A stretch of 64,000 nucleotides of DNA from the NCBI RefSeq assembly GCF_946482605.1, contig NZ_CAMLSE010000008.1, positions 62,001 to 126,000 on the forward strand, written 5' to 3'. A program made the position numbers and the translations under genes. Each line of letters begins with the position of its first letter. Position 1 is the stretch's first letter. Positions 1 to 9,048 of this stretch are shown piece after piece. The DNA comes from an uncultured Dyadobacter sp. GTDB taxonomy: Bacteria > Bacteroidota > Bacteroidia > Cytophagales > Spirosomataceae. The notes under the pieces were generated by a model. The model was not told where the DNA came from, did not search any database, and saw nothing but the letters and a program-made list of their open reading frames with translations.

Positions 1-759
1 AACCGGGCGGCGCAGATCGGAGAGAAGAACTATACGATCGTCGTGCACGGAAAGCCTAATCATGAAGAAACAAGGGCAACTTTTTCACATAGCAAGGAGA
101 ATGCGCCGACTGTCGTTGTGGAGAACATGAAGCAGGCGCAACTGCTGGCGTCTTACATGACCGGCGAGAAGCCCGCTTCGCAGTTTTTCGAAGATTTTCA
201 AAACCAATATTCAGCAGGGTTCGATCCGGAGCAGCATTTGCAGCGAATCGGGGTGGTTAACCAGACCACCATGCTTGCTTCTGACACGCAGGGCATTGCC
301 GATTACCTCAAAAACGTGATGATCCGGCATTACAGCCTTCGTCCCGAGCAGGTGGAAGACCGCTTTGCCAACACGCGCGACACATTATGCTACGCAACCA
401 ACGATAATCAGGACGCCACTTATGCATTGCTGACCCATGAAGCGGATCTGGTGATCGTGGCGGGAGGATATAACAGTTCCAATACATCCCACCTGGTTGA
501 GCTGTGCGAGCAAAAGTTTCCTACTTATTTTATCGAATCAGTCAACAAAATTCTCGACCGGCATTTGATCCGGCATTTTGACCTTCATAAAAAGGAAGAA
601 ATCGTAACGGAAAACTATTTGCCCGCGAAATCGCCCGTGCGGATCATGCTCACCTGCGGAGCCTCATGCCCCGACGCGGTGGTGGAGGGAATTCTGGTCA
701 GGTTGCTATCTTTCTTTGAAGGAGCAAAACCGATTGAAGAAGTAATGCAGGCGTTCTGA
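1..759 (+). CDS. ispH: 4-hydroxy-3-methylbut-2-enyl diphosphate reductase, 5'-truncated
   Basis: Last enzyme of the MEP isoprenoid pathway, an Fe-S enzyme reducing HMBPP to IPP and DMAPP. The reading frame is open from base 1, so the N-terminus and its first cluster cysteines lie upstream of the window. About 252 C-terminal residues are visible. Seen: the motif GKPNHEETRATFSHS, the cluster cysteine in DTLCYATNDNQ, a substrate-loop NSSN, and a GASCPD segment near the end. The stretch between the NHEE motif and the cysteine is long, as in the large (about 400 residue) cyanobacterial and Bacteroidota form of IspH. GTG at 43 is internal, not the start. A strong hairpin terminator follows 92 bases after the stop. 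Confidence 0.93.
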   Translation, partial: NRAAQIGEKNYTIVVHGKPNHEETRATFSHSKENAPTVVVENMKQAQLLASYMTGEKPASQFFEDFQNQYSAGFDPEQHLQRIGVVNQTTMLASDTQGIADYLKNVMIRHYSLRPEQVEDRFANTRDTLCYATNDNQDATYALLTHEADLVIVAGGYNSSNTSHLVELCEQKFPTYFIESVNKILDRHLIRHFDLHKKEEIVTENYLPAKSPVRIMLTCGASCPDAVVEGILVRLLSFFEGAKPIEEVMQAF

Positions 760-851
760 GGAAGCGGTTACCGTAAAATCTCATAGAAGCGCCGTTGAAT
801 CATTTGAAAGCGGTTATTTAAAGCGAATTAACTTATATAAGCTAATTTAGA

Positions 852-887
852 CGGATGGTTTTTAATCATAAAAATCATCCGTTTTTT
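852..887 (+). terminator. Rho-independent terminator after ispH
   Basis: A 13-bp stem (852-864 with 869-881, one G-T pair) with a 4-base loop is followed directly by six T. It separates ispH from the alpha-2-macroglobulin gene, whose start lies 15 bases further on. Confidence 0.75.
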
Positions 888-901
888 ATATCTTCCTTCC
901 T

Positions 902-3900
902 ATGAAAAAGACTTCCATCCCGTGTTCTTTTTGCCTTCTTCTGCTTGTCTGGTTTTTTAATAGCTGCTCTTCATTCAATGAAATCCGTATCGCGGGGACC
1001 AACTTTACGGAGGAGGTGGGGCAATCGCAGAACCTGGTTTTTACATTTAACAAAGACCTGGTTTCGAATGACGCGCTCAACAGCTGGGACTCGACGCAGT
1101 ACGTACAGTTTGAACCGGCAGTTCGGGGGAAATTCAAATGGACCGCGCCGAACGAGCTCGTGTTCTCACCGGTAGCTGGGTTCGGCGTTGCTACCTCGTA
1201 TAAGGCACAGCTTACAGACCTGATCACCGGGAAGTCGGGAAGCGATAAGAAACTCAAAGTGTCCAAAGATCCTATCGGTTTTCATACACCATACCTGCAG
1301 TTGGTCGAGTCGGAGAGCTGGTGGGCATTATCACAGGAAACTGGCCGCCATGAAGCCAGGTTACGACTGGTTTTCAACTACCCGGTCAATGGTCAGAATG
1401 TGGCAGAAAAGTTGAAAATCATTTCGGGCGCTCAGCCCCTGGATTACAGGATACTGCCTTCTCAGAACGAAACGTCCGTCGTATTGGCTTTCTCGAATGC
1501 GGGTAAGGCAGATAACAATGAAACTGTTGTCAATTTGACGCTTGACAAGGGCGTAAAAGTTCAGAATACCTCTTACAGCAGCCAGGAGGCCCTGGCCAGG
1601 ACGATCAGTATACCGTCGCCTTTGCATCTGGAAGTGGTTGATATCAAAACGGGGTTTGAGAATAACACGGGCTATGCGCGAATCATTACCACTCAAGAGC
1701 TCGATAAAGAGAGTATCGCGAAGAGTTTTGCCATCAATCCGGAGGCGTCTGTCGAAACGGAGCCGACAGAGAATGGGTTTATTCTCCGTGGCGCATTCAA
1801 TGAAACAGATACTTATGTGTTGCAATTGAATAAAACCCTGAAAGGCATTCTGGGGCAAACGCTGGAAGAGGAAGCTTCGAGGGATCTGTTCTTTGGCAAA
1901 ATGCCGGCGGCCATCTCATTTGCAAACAAAAAGGGACTGTATCTGTCGAGCAAAAGTTCAAGAAATATCGGCGTTCAGATCGTCAATGTCCCCAAAGTGC
2001 AGGTTCGTATTTCGAAACTGTATGCCAATAATATCCTGCATTATATCCATAACAACCGCTGGAATGACTACGCATATGTAGGAGACGACTGGCAGCCGAC
2101 CGGCAATTTCAATTATAGTGACGATCGCGAAAGCCAGTTAAGTGATGTGATCGTAAATAAGATCGTCGAGACGGAAAATCTCTCGAAAAGTAAGGGAGTG
2201 TCCGCGCTCAATATTGCATTGCCCGATGATAACAAGCGTCAGGGCGTGTATCTGGTGGCGGTCAATTCGGAGGAAGAAGCATATCTTGGGGCGACCAAAC
2301 TGGTGTCCATTTCAGATATCGGGTTAATCGCCAAACAGGGAAAGGACGAGCTCTGGGTTTTTGCCAATTCCATTAAAACTAATGAACCCATCGGCGATCT
2401 GGAACTAACGCTGGTGAGCTCGAACAATCAGAACGTTTTTACAATCAAAACGGATGGTGAAGGCGTTGCGCATGTGGAGAACTTGAGTGAAAAAGCGCCC
2501 GGATTCAAAATTGCAATGATAACCGCCAGTTCGGAAGAGGATTTCAACTACCTGCTGCTGGAAGATACCCAGGTGCTCACTTCGCGATTCGATGTGGAAG
2601 GGTTACGGGACAATGCTTCGGGTTACCAGGTTTTCATTTATGGTCAGCGGGACATTTACCGCCCCGGCGAAACCATGCATTTTAATACCGTGCTACGGAC
2701 TCAGGATTGGAAATCAGCGGGTAAGGTGCCGCTGAAACTACGGCTTCTGACACCGAACGGACGGGAGTTCCGAACCTGGCGTAAAATAACCAACGACCAG
2801 GGCGCCATTGAAACCGAAATCCCATTGGATGCGGGTGTTCTGACAGGCTCCTACATCCTGGAAGTTTACAATGGCAATGAAGTATTGCTCGGATCACAGG
2901 CGGTAAGCGTCGAAGAGTTTATGCCCGATCGCATTAAAGTCGATCTCAGTGGTGCTGCCAAAGATTACTTATCAGGACAAAAGGTTTTATTGACTGCCAC
3001 GGCGACGAACCTGTTTGGACCTCCTGCCAGCAACCGGACCTATCAAATGGATTTTCAGCTCCAGAGAAAAGGGTTTGCAGCAAAGGCTTTTCCGGAGTAT
3101 ACCTTTAACATACCCGCCGAAACCACATTTGAGCGTGACAGCCGGCAAGGTACTACCAATGAACAGGGACAGGCCAACGAGCAGTTTACATTGTTGCCTG
3201 GTTTGCAGGATATCGGGGTGCTGGAGGGGAAAATTTATGTCACGGTTTTTGATGAGAACGGGCGGCCCGTTAATCGGCTGCAACGGTTCGACGTGTACAC
3301 GCAGCCGGTCTTTTATGGGATAAGGCTGCCTGACTCCTACGTCGGAACGAATGCGCCGGTTCCCATAGAAATTGTGGGGGTCAACAAGACTGGTGCATTG
3401 CAGGGTGGTGCGACGGCGAGTGTAGAAGTGGTCCGTTTGGAATATCAAACCGTCGTCGAGAAGAAATACGACCGACTTCAGTACACTTCCAGAAAAAGTG
3501 AAAAACTGGTTTATTCCAATAAACTTAACCTTGCTGGTGGAAAAGGGACATTCCGTTACGTTCCCACCGTTTCGGGAGAATACGAAGTGCGGGTTAAGCG
3601 GCCGGGCGCAACGCATTATACGCTGGCTAACTTTTACGCTTATGGCTACGGTTATACCCAGTACTCGTCATTCGAAGTGAGTAATGAAGGACGTGTCCTG
3701 ATGGAGACCGACAAGGATAAGTACAAAACCGGCGAATCGGCGAAGGTATTGTTCAAAACTCCTTTTGATGGCAGGTTACTGGTGACGGTAGAGCGTAATC
3801 ACGTGCTCGAACAGCATATTCTGAACACGGAGAAGAAAGCGGCAGAACTTACATTCAAGGTAGGTGAAGCACATTTGCCCAATGTATTTGTGACCGCCAC

Positions 3901-6361
3901 GCTGATCAGGCCGCTGGACGCTTCGGATATGCCTTTGACCGTAGCGCACGGTTTTACGCCGATTGTAGTAGAAGATCCCGACAGGAAGCTGCCGGTGAGC
4001 ATTACGGCCGTTGAGAAGTCCAGGTCTAAAATGAAACAACAGATCAGGATCAAAACAGAGCCGAATGCGGAGATCACGTTAGCGGTAGTGGACGAAGGGA
4101 TATTACAGATCAAAAATTCTAAAACTCCGGACATACACGGCCATTTTTACCAAAAACGGGCACTGGAAGTTACCAGTCATGATTTGTATGCGCAACTTTT
4201 CCCGGAGCTGACTATTTCAGGAACGTCCAGTTCCGGTGGTGACGGCTATGATCTGGAAAGAAGGATCAACCCGCTCAGCAACGGACGAACCGAGCTCGTG
4301 TCGTTTTGGAGTGGGCAACTGAAGGCGAACGGCAGCGGCGACGTGACTTTCGATGTAAACATACCGCAATTCAGCGGCGACTTACGCATTATGGCTGTGG
4401 CTTACAAGGATAATGCATTCGGGTCGGCAACCAAAAATATGAAAGTGGCCGATCCGATCGTGATCAGCGCCGGTTTGCCGCGTTTCCTGAGTCCGGGCGA
4501 TGAGCTGGTGTTACCCGTTAACATCAGTAATACCGAGAGTAGGGCCGCAACGGCATCTGTATCCGTGCAATTGGCAGGCCCGCTTACTGCCGGAGCCGCA
4601 CCGGTGGTTCAAAACATCACTATCCCTGCCGGGAAGGAATCACGGGCCGTTTTTTCGGTGAAAGCCCAGACGGCTATCGGCGTTGGAAAAGTGATTGTAA
4701 AGGTGAATGCATTTAAAGAAACATTTATTAACCAAACCGAAATCTCGGTGCGTCCCGCTTCTCCCTTGCTGAAAACCAGCGCTTCCGGGCTGATCGCAGG
4801 TGAAAAGCAGGGAGTGATCGACCTCGGTTCGTCGTTTATTCCGGCCACGAGCACCAGTCAGGTCATACTGAGCCGTTCCGCACTGGTGCAGGGCGGTGGG
4901 AAAGCGCTCGCTACCTTGCTGGGCTATCCTTACGGTTGCCTGGAACAAACGGTATCCAAAGCATTCCCGCAGATCTATTTTGCAGACCTGACCAAAGCAA
5001 TGGCTGCCCCGGTTTACACAGTGAAGAGCACGGAGAGCGACTTCAATCCGATGACCAACGTGCAGCAGGCGATCAGGAAGGTCGAATCTCAGCAGCTTTT
5101 CAACGGTGGAATGGGCATGTGGCCCGGTGCGCAAATGGAAGATTGGTGGGCCACCGCCTATGCCGTCCATTTTCTCGAGGAAGCGCGCAGGGCAGGATTT
5201 GAGGTCAATGCCAAAACGTTGAGCCGCGCGGTGGAATACCTTACCTCAGAGACGGGCAGAACTGCAACCCGTGAAGTAGTTACGGCGAGCACCAGCAATG
5301 GGCTCGCCTACGAAGGCCAGCCCACGGGCACACAGACGAGGAAGACCGTGGCGCGCAGGGAGGCGATTTATTCGTTGTATGTACTGGCGTTGAATGGACA
5401 TCCGAACCGGGCCTCGATGAACTATTATAAGCAGAATCCACATTTGCTGACGCTGGATTCCCAGTATTTGCTTGCCGGCGCATTTCAATTAGCGGGAGAT
5501 TCGAGAAGTTTCAACGCATTGCTTCCGAAAAAATATGTGGCGGAGAATGCAGGCCATTACTACGATCATAGCTATTCCTCCCCACTCCGTAACATGTCAT
5601 TGGTTTTGAATACATTGCTGGAATCGGATCCATCCAACATCCAGATCCCGGTGATGGCTCGTCAGCTCTCGAAAGCCATTCAATCAGCTTCCTATCTGAA
5701 CACCCAGGAAGCTGCTTTTGCGGTACTTGCATTGGGTAAGCTTGCTAAAAAAACATCCGGTTCGACGGTAACAGCTTCGGTATCGGCTAATGGGAAGTCT
5801 TTGGGACAATTCTCAGGGAAGGAGCTCAAAATCGCGAAAGGCATTGTGAATCAGAAAGTGGTTGTAAAAACGCAGGGCAAGGGTGACCTGTACTGGTTTG
5901 CTCAAACCGATGGAATGTCTGCCACGGGTGCCTACACCGAAGAAGATCAGGGGATTAGTATCCGCAGAGAGTTTCTAACACGAGATGGCGCGCCGGTTCA
6001 GGCTTTCCACCAGAATGATCTGATCGTAGTGAAGCTGACACTCGCCAGTACCAATGGAATTCCGGTCGACAACATTGTAATTACGGATCTGTTGCCGGCA
6101 GGATTCGAAATAGAAAACCCGAGGATTACTGAGCCGCGGGATATGCCCTGGATCAAGGATGCGGCCGTTCCCCGCTACTATGACATTCGCGACGACCGCA
6201 TTCACTTCTTCACGGTTGCGGAGGGACGACCCAGTACATTCTACTACCAGGCGAGGATTGTGGCAAAAGGGACTTTCACCGTAGGGCCCGCCGCTGCCGA
6301 TGCTATGTACCAGGGCGAATACCGCAGCTATTCAGGCGGACGAAAGATTACCGTTGAATAG
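902..6361 (+). CDS. Bacterial alpha-2-macroglobulin family lipoprotein
   Basis: 1819 residues. The N-terminus is a lipoprotein-type signal (Lys-rich start, hydrophobic core, then FFNSC with Cys22 as likely lipidation site), so the protein should sit on a membrane facing the periplasm or outside. Repeated beta-sandwich MG-type segments follow. A thioester motif Cys1346-Leu-Glu-Gln1349 sits in the context GYPYGCLEQT, the form used by thioester-containing alpha-2-macroglobulins. A helical thiol-ester domain (about 1330-1640) and a C-terminal receptor-like domain complete it. In the family the thioester traps attacking proteases covalently; the E. coli homologue is YfhM. That homologue often neighbours pbpC, which is absent here. 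It is convergent with the aquaporin gene, 7 bases apart. Confidence 0.9.
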   Translation: MKKTSIPCSFCLLLLVWFFNSCSSFNEIRIAGTNFTEEVGQSQNLVFTFNKDLVSNDALNSWDSTQYVQFEPAVRGKFKWTAPNELVFSPVAGFGVATSYKAQLTDLITGKSGSDKKLKVSKDPIGFHTPYLQLVESESWWALSQETGRHEARLRLVFNYPVNGQNVAEKLKIISGAQPLDYRILPSQNETSVVLAFSNAGKADNNETVVNLTLDKGVKVQNTSYSSQEALARTISIPSPLHLEVVDIKTGFENNTGYARIITTQELDKESIAKSFAINPEASVETEPTENGFILRGAFNETDTYVLQLNKTLKGILGQTLEEEASRDLFFGKMPAAISFANKKGLYLSSKSSRNIGVQIVNVPKVQVRISKLYANNILHYIHNNRWNDYAYVGDDWQPTGNFNYSDDRESQLSDVIVNKIVETENLSKSKGVSALNIALPDDNKRQGVYLVAVNSEEEAYLGATKLVSISDIGLIAKQGKDELWVFANSIKTNEPIGDLELTLVSSNNQNVFTIKTDGEGVAHVENLSEKAPGFKIAMITASSEEDFNYLLLEDTQVLTSRFDVEGLRDNASGYQVFIYGQRDIYRPGETMHFNTVLRTQDWKSAGKVPLKLRLLTPNGREFRTWRKITNDQGAIETEIPLDAGVLTGSYILEVYNGNEVLLGSQAVSVEEFMPDRIKVDLSGAAKDYLSGQKVLLTATATNLFGPPASNRTYQMDFQLQRKGFAAKAFPEYTFNIPAETTFERDSRQGTTNEQGQANEQFTLLPGLQDIGVLEGKIYVTVFDENGRPVNRLQRFDVYTQPVFYGIRLPDSYVGTNAPVPIEIVGVNKTGALQGGATASVEVVRLEYQTVVEKKYDRLQYTSRKSEKLVYSNKLNLAGGKGTFRYVPTVSGEYEVRVKRPGATHYTLANFYAYGYGYTQYSSFEVSNEGRVLMETDKDKYKTGESAKVLFKTPFDGRLLVTVERNHVLEQHILNTEKKAAELTFKVGEAHLPNVFVTATLIRPLDASDMPLTVAHGFTPIVVEDPDRKLPVSITAVEKSRSKMKQQIRIKTEPNAEITLAVVDEGILQIKNSKTPDIHGHFYQKRALEVTSHDLYAQLFPELTISGTSSSGGDGYDLERRINPLSNGRTELVSFWSGQLKANGSGDVTFDVNIPQFSGDLRIMAVAYKDNAFGSATKNMKVADPIVISAGLPRFLSPGDELVLPVNISNTESRAATASVSVQLAGPLTAGAAPVVQNITIPAGKESRAVFSVKAQTAIGVGKVIVKVNAFKETFINQTEISVRPASPLLKTSASGLIAGEKQGVIDLGSSFIPATSTSQVILSRSALVQGGGKALATLLGYPYGCLEQTVSKAFPQIYFADLTKAMAAPVYTVKSTESDFNPMTNVQQAIRKVESQQLFNGGMGMWPGAQMEDWWATAYAVHFLEEARRAGFEVNAKTLSRAVEYLTSETGRTATREVVTASTSNGLAYEGQPTGTQTRKTVARREAIYSLYVLALNGHPNRASMNYYKQNPHLLTLDSQYLLAGAFQLAGDSRSFNALLPKKYVAENAGHYYDHSYSSPLRNMSLVLNTLLESDPSNIQIPVMARQLSKAIQSASYLNTQEAAFAVLALGKLAKKTSGSTVTASVSANGKSLGQFSGKELKIAKGIVNQKVVVKTQGKGDLYWFAQTDGMSATGAYTEEDQGISIRREFLTRDGAPVQAFHQNDLIVVKLTLASTNGIPVDNIVITDLLPAGFEIENPRITEPRDMPWIKDAAVPRYYDIRDDRIHFFTVAEGRPSTFYYQARIVAKGTFTVGPAAADAMYQGEYRSYSGGRKITVE

Positions 6362-6368
6362 GCTTTTG

Positions 6369-7109
6369 TTAAAAAGAAAAACCACGCAGAATTAATCCGC
6401 CGATGATGGCTCCCGCAATGGGGGCCGCCACGGGGACCCAGCCGTAACCCCAGTCGGAGTTTCCCTTGTTGGGAATAGGCAGTATCGCGTGCGCTAGCCT
6501 GGGGCCGAGGTCACGCACAGGGTTGATGGCATAACCGGTGGTACCGCCCAGCGATAAGCCGATGCTCCAAACCAGCATACCCACCAGGTAAGGCGCAACC
6601 CCGGAAGGAATGCCGCCTTTTTCGGGATCCGAAGTTCCGGCATAGCCAATGGCCACAATGCCTACGATGAGCACGACGGTGGCAATGAATTCACTCAGAA
6701 AATTGGCTCCGGTGCTCCGGATAGCGGGACCCGTGGCGAAACAGGCCAGTTTGGAACCTCCGTCCTCGGTAGCTTTCCAATGGGGCAGGTATTGAAGCCA
6801 TACCAGCACCGCACCCAGAAAAGCGCCAATAAGTTGTGCCGGAATGTAGCTTGCAAGCAAATGGTAGTCGTTTTGCAGTACCGCAAAACCGACGGTTACT
6901 GCGGGATTGAGGTGCGCCGCTGCACTGCCGAATGCATTGGCCGTAAACACCCCGAACATCACGGCAAATCCCCATCCTGCCGTAATAACGATCCAGCCGG
7001 CGCTCTCACCTTTGGTTTTTTTCAATACGACATTGGCGACTACGCCGTTGCCCAACAAAATAAGGACCATGGTTCCGACGAGTTCTCCGATAAATGGGGA
7101 AGGCTGCAT
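6369..7109 (-). CDS. MIP family aquaporin / glycerol facilitator
   Basis: 246 residues with the six-helix, two-half-helix plan of major intrinsic proteins of the inner membrane. The first signature is intact (Asn68-Pro-Ala70 in HLNPAVTVGFAV). The second reads Asn196-Pro-Val198-Arg-Asp200 in GYAINPVRDLGPRLAH, so the usual alanine is valine. The Asp following the second motif and the long loop before it are typical of the glycerol-conducting GlpF branch rather than strict water channels. No glpK or glpD lies nearby, so the substrate is open: glycerol, water or another small solute. The start is the ATG at 7109. Confidence 0.9.
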   Translation of the reverse strand: MQPSPFIGELVGTMVLILLGNGVVANVVLKKTKGESAGWIVITAGWGFAVMFGVFTANAFGSAAAHLNPAVTVGFAVLQNDYHLLASYIPAQLIGAFLGAVLVWLQYLPHWKATEDGGSKLACFATGPAIRSTGANFLSEFIATVVLIVGIVAIGYAGTSDPEKGGIPSGVAPYLVGMLVWSIGLSLGGTTGYAINPVRDLGPRLAHAILPIPNKGNSDWGYGWVPVAAPIAGAIIGGLILRGFSF

Positions 7110-7225
7110 GAGGTTTTATAATCAAGGTGAATGAACGAATATGCGAATAGTTTTATAATTTCTATTTCCAATGCCAAAAAGAATTTTTCGTTCCCGTTTT
7201 ACCATTTTAGGACGATGAATTCTGC

Positions 7226-7233
7226 TAACTTTG
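7226..7233 (+). promoter_or_regulatory. Candidate -7 box for purB
   Basis: TAACTTTG fits the Bacteroidota TAnnTTTG consensus, 29 bases before the purB ATG. No clear TTG is seen at the -33 position, so this is a half match only. Confidence 0.4.
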
Positions 7234-7262
7234 CCTGATAATCAATTTTTGTATTGAAAATC

Positions 7263-8618
7263 ATGTCATTAAATCAGCTTACGGCTATCTCTCCGGTTGA
7301 TGGTCGTTATTACAAACAAGTATCTGAACTTTCGGCCTATTTTTCGGAGTACGCCCTGATTTACTACCGGGTGTATGTGGAAATAGAATACTTTATAGCA
7401 CTCTGCGAAATTCCCCTTCCCCAGCTATCAGAATTTGACAAGAAAAAGTACGCGTCTTTGCGCAAGATCTATGAGGATTTCAGCGAGGCGGATGCGTTGC
7501 ATATAAAAGACATTGAAAAGGTTACCAATCACGATGTCAAGGCGGTAGAATACTTTATCAAAGAGCAGTTCGAGAAGCTCGGGATTGAATCTTACCAGGA
7601 ATTCATCCATTTCGGCCTTACTTCCCAGGATATCAACAACACCGCCATTCCATTGTCATTGAAAGATGCGATGGAGCGGCAGGTGAAACCATTGTTCCGT
7701 CAGGTTCTTTTTGTATTGAAAAGAATGTCGATCGAATGGAAAAATGTACCGATGCTGGCCTTTACCCACGGCCAGCCCGCATCGCCTACACGCGTGGGTA
7801 AGGAGTTCCTGGTTTTCGTGGAACGCCTGGAACGTCAGCTGGAAATGCTCGACAAAATCCCGCATTCAGCGAAATTCGGTGGTGCCACGGGTAATTTTAA
7901 TGCACACCACGTCGCCTATCCAAAGCAAGACTGGATGGCATTTGGCCATCATTTTGTGGAGGGACTGGGACTGAAAAGAAGCCGACACACCACGCAGATC
8001 GAGCATTACGATAACCTGGCAGCTACTTTTGACTGCCTCAAACGACTCAACACGATCCTGACGGACCTTAACCGTGATATGTGGACGTACATTTCCATGG
8101 GTTATTTCAAACAGAAGATCAAGGCAGGAGAGGTAGGCTCATCGGCAATGCCGCATAAAGTGAACCCGATCGACTTCGAAAACTCGGAAGGAAACCTTGG
8201 ACTTGCATCGGCATTGTTTGAACATTTTGCCTCCAAATTACCTGTTTCCCGTTTGCAGCGTGACCTTACGGATTCGACCGTTCTCCGGAATATCGGCGTA
8301 CCGATCGCGCATTTGGCGATTGCATTGAACTCTTTGCTGAAGGGATTGGGTAAAGTTGAGCTGAATGGTGAAGTGCTTAAGGCAGAATTGGAAGAAAACT
8401 GGGCAGTCGTATCGGAAGCAATCCAAACGATCCTTCGCCGCGAAAGCTATCCAAAACCTTACGAAGCTTTGAAAGAACTGACGCGCACCAACGAAAAAAT
8501 TACGCACGATTCGATTTCCCGCTTTATCGAAACACTCGACGTGTCGGAAAAGATACGTGAAGAGCTCCGTGCATTAACGCCTTTCAACTACCTCGGTGTA
8601 GTGGAAGAGACATTTTAA
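7263..8618 (+). CDS. purB: Adenylosuccinate lyase
   Basis: 451 residues. It splits SAICAR to AICAR and adenylosuccinate to AMP, each with release of fumarate, in cytosolic purine synthesis. The start MSLNQLTAISPVDGRY matches the beginning of the E. coli-type PurB. An upstream in-frame TTG at 7254 adds only three residues and is less likely. The fumarase/aspartase superfamily signature is seen as SSAMPHKVNPIDFEN, and the conserved THGQPASPT segment is present. Length agrees with the 456-residue E. coli enzyme. The gene stands alone, with a candidate promoter just upstream, and converges on the XRE gene with 4 bases between the stops. Confidence 0.97.
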   Translation: MSLNQLTAISPVDGRYYKQVSELSAYFSEYALIYYRVYVEIEYFIALCEIPLPQLSEFDKKKYASLRKIYEDFSEADALHIKDIEKVTNHDVKAVEYFIKEQFEKLGIESYQEFIHFGLTSQDINNTAIPLSLKDAMERQVKPLFRQVLFVLKRMSIEWKNVPMLAFTHGQPASPTRVGKEFLVFVERLERQLEMLDKIPHSAKFGGATGNFNAHHVAYPKQDWMAFGHHFVEGLGLKRSRHTTQIEHYDNLAATFDCLKRLNTILTDLNRDMWTYISMGYFKQKIKAGEVGSSAMPHKVNPIDFENSEGNLGLASALFEHFASKLPVSRLQRDLTDSTVLRNIGVPIAHLAIALNSLLKGLGKVELNGEVLKAELEENWAVVSEAIQTILRRESYPKPYEALKELTRTNEKITHDSISRFIETLDVSEKIREELRALTPFNYLGVVEETF

Positions 8619-8622
8619 TTGA

Positions 8623-8886
8623 TCAGGCACTTTCCAGGTCTTCGGGCCTGGAAAGGCCGATCCCCAACTCCTCCCTGATTTTCTCCCGCCATTCTTCCGG
8701 CAAAATGTCCATTAAACGGACATTACATACCGTGGCAATCCGGCAGTAGTGCGCCACCTGCACATTGCTGCGACCACTTTCCCATTTATGATAAGCAACC
8801 TGTGATATGCCCAGTAATCCGGACATTTGTCTTTGTGTGAGTGAATTTTCCGTGCGGTAGCGGATCAAAACATCTGAAATGTGCAT
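8623..8886 (-). CDS. Small XRE-type helix-turn-helix DNA-binding protein
   Basis: 87 residues, almost wholly a Cro/C1-type HTH domain: LTQRQMSGLLGISQVAYHKWESGR carries the two DNA-contacting helices. A short acidic tail follows. There is no partner toxin gene next to it and no phage context, so it is probably a stand-alone chromosomal regulator whose targets cannot be read from the sequence. Its 3' end contains a stem-loop shared with the purB terminator region. Confidence 0.85.
   Translation of the reverse strand: MHISDVLIRYRTENSLTQRQMSGLLGISQVAYHKWESGRSNVQVAHYCRIATVCNVRLMDILPEEWREKIREELGIGLSRPEDLESA
8630..8655. terminator. Hairpin between convergent purB and XRE gene
   Basis: A 9-bp perfect stem (8630-8638 with 8647-8655) begins 12 bases after the purB stop and inside the 3' end of the XRE frame. 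No T-run follows, so a role as terminator for purB is only likely by position. Confidence 0.3.
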
Positions 8887-8966
8887 AATGTCGGTTTAAA
8901 GCAGGCTCACGCCATGATCGTCGCTTCGAACCGGAAAGGAATAAGGAGAAGTTGAGTGGTGAAATT

Positions 8967-9042
8967 AATGAGTTAATGAGTGAGTGAGTGAATGAGTGAA
9001 TAGGCCTTTATTCGGTCATTCACTCATTCACTCATTCAAAAT
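8967..9042. repeat. Imperfect inverted repeat of GAGTGA-like tandem units
   Basis: The left part is built of reiterated GAGTGA/GAATGA hexamers and the right part of the complementary TCATTCAC units; the two can fold into a long stem with a short loop around 9007-9015. It lies just past the stop of nrdJ and may serve as its terminator. Confidence 0.5.
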
Positions 9043-9048
9043 TACAAC

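Noticed and set aside
6780..7134. Open frames opposite the aquaporin gene
   Set aside because: Shadows of a clear MIP gene on the other strand.
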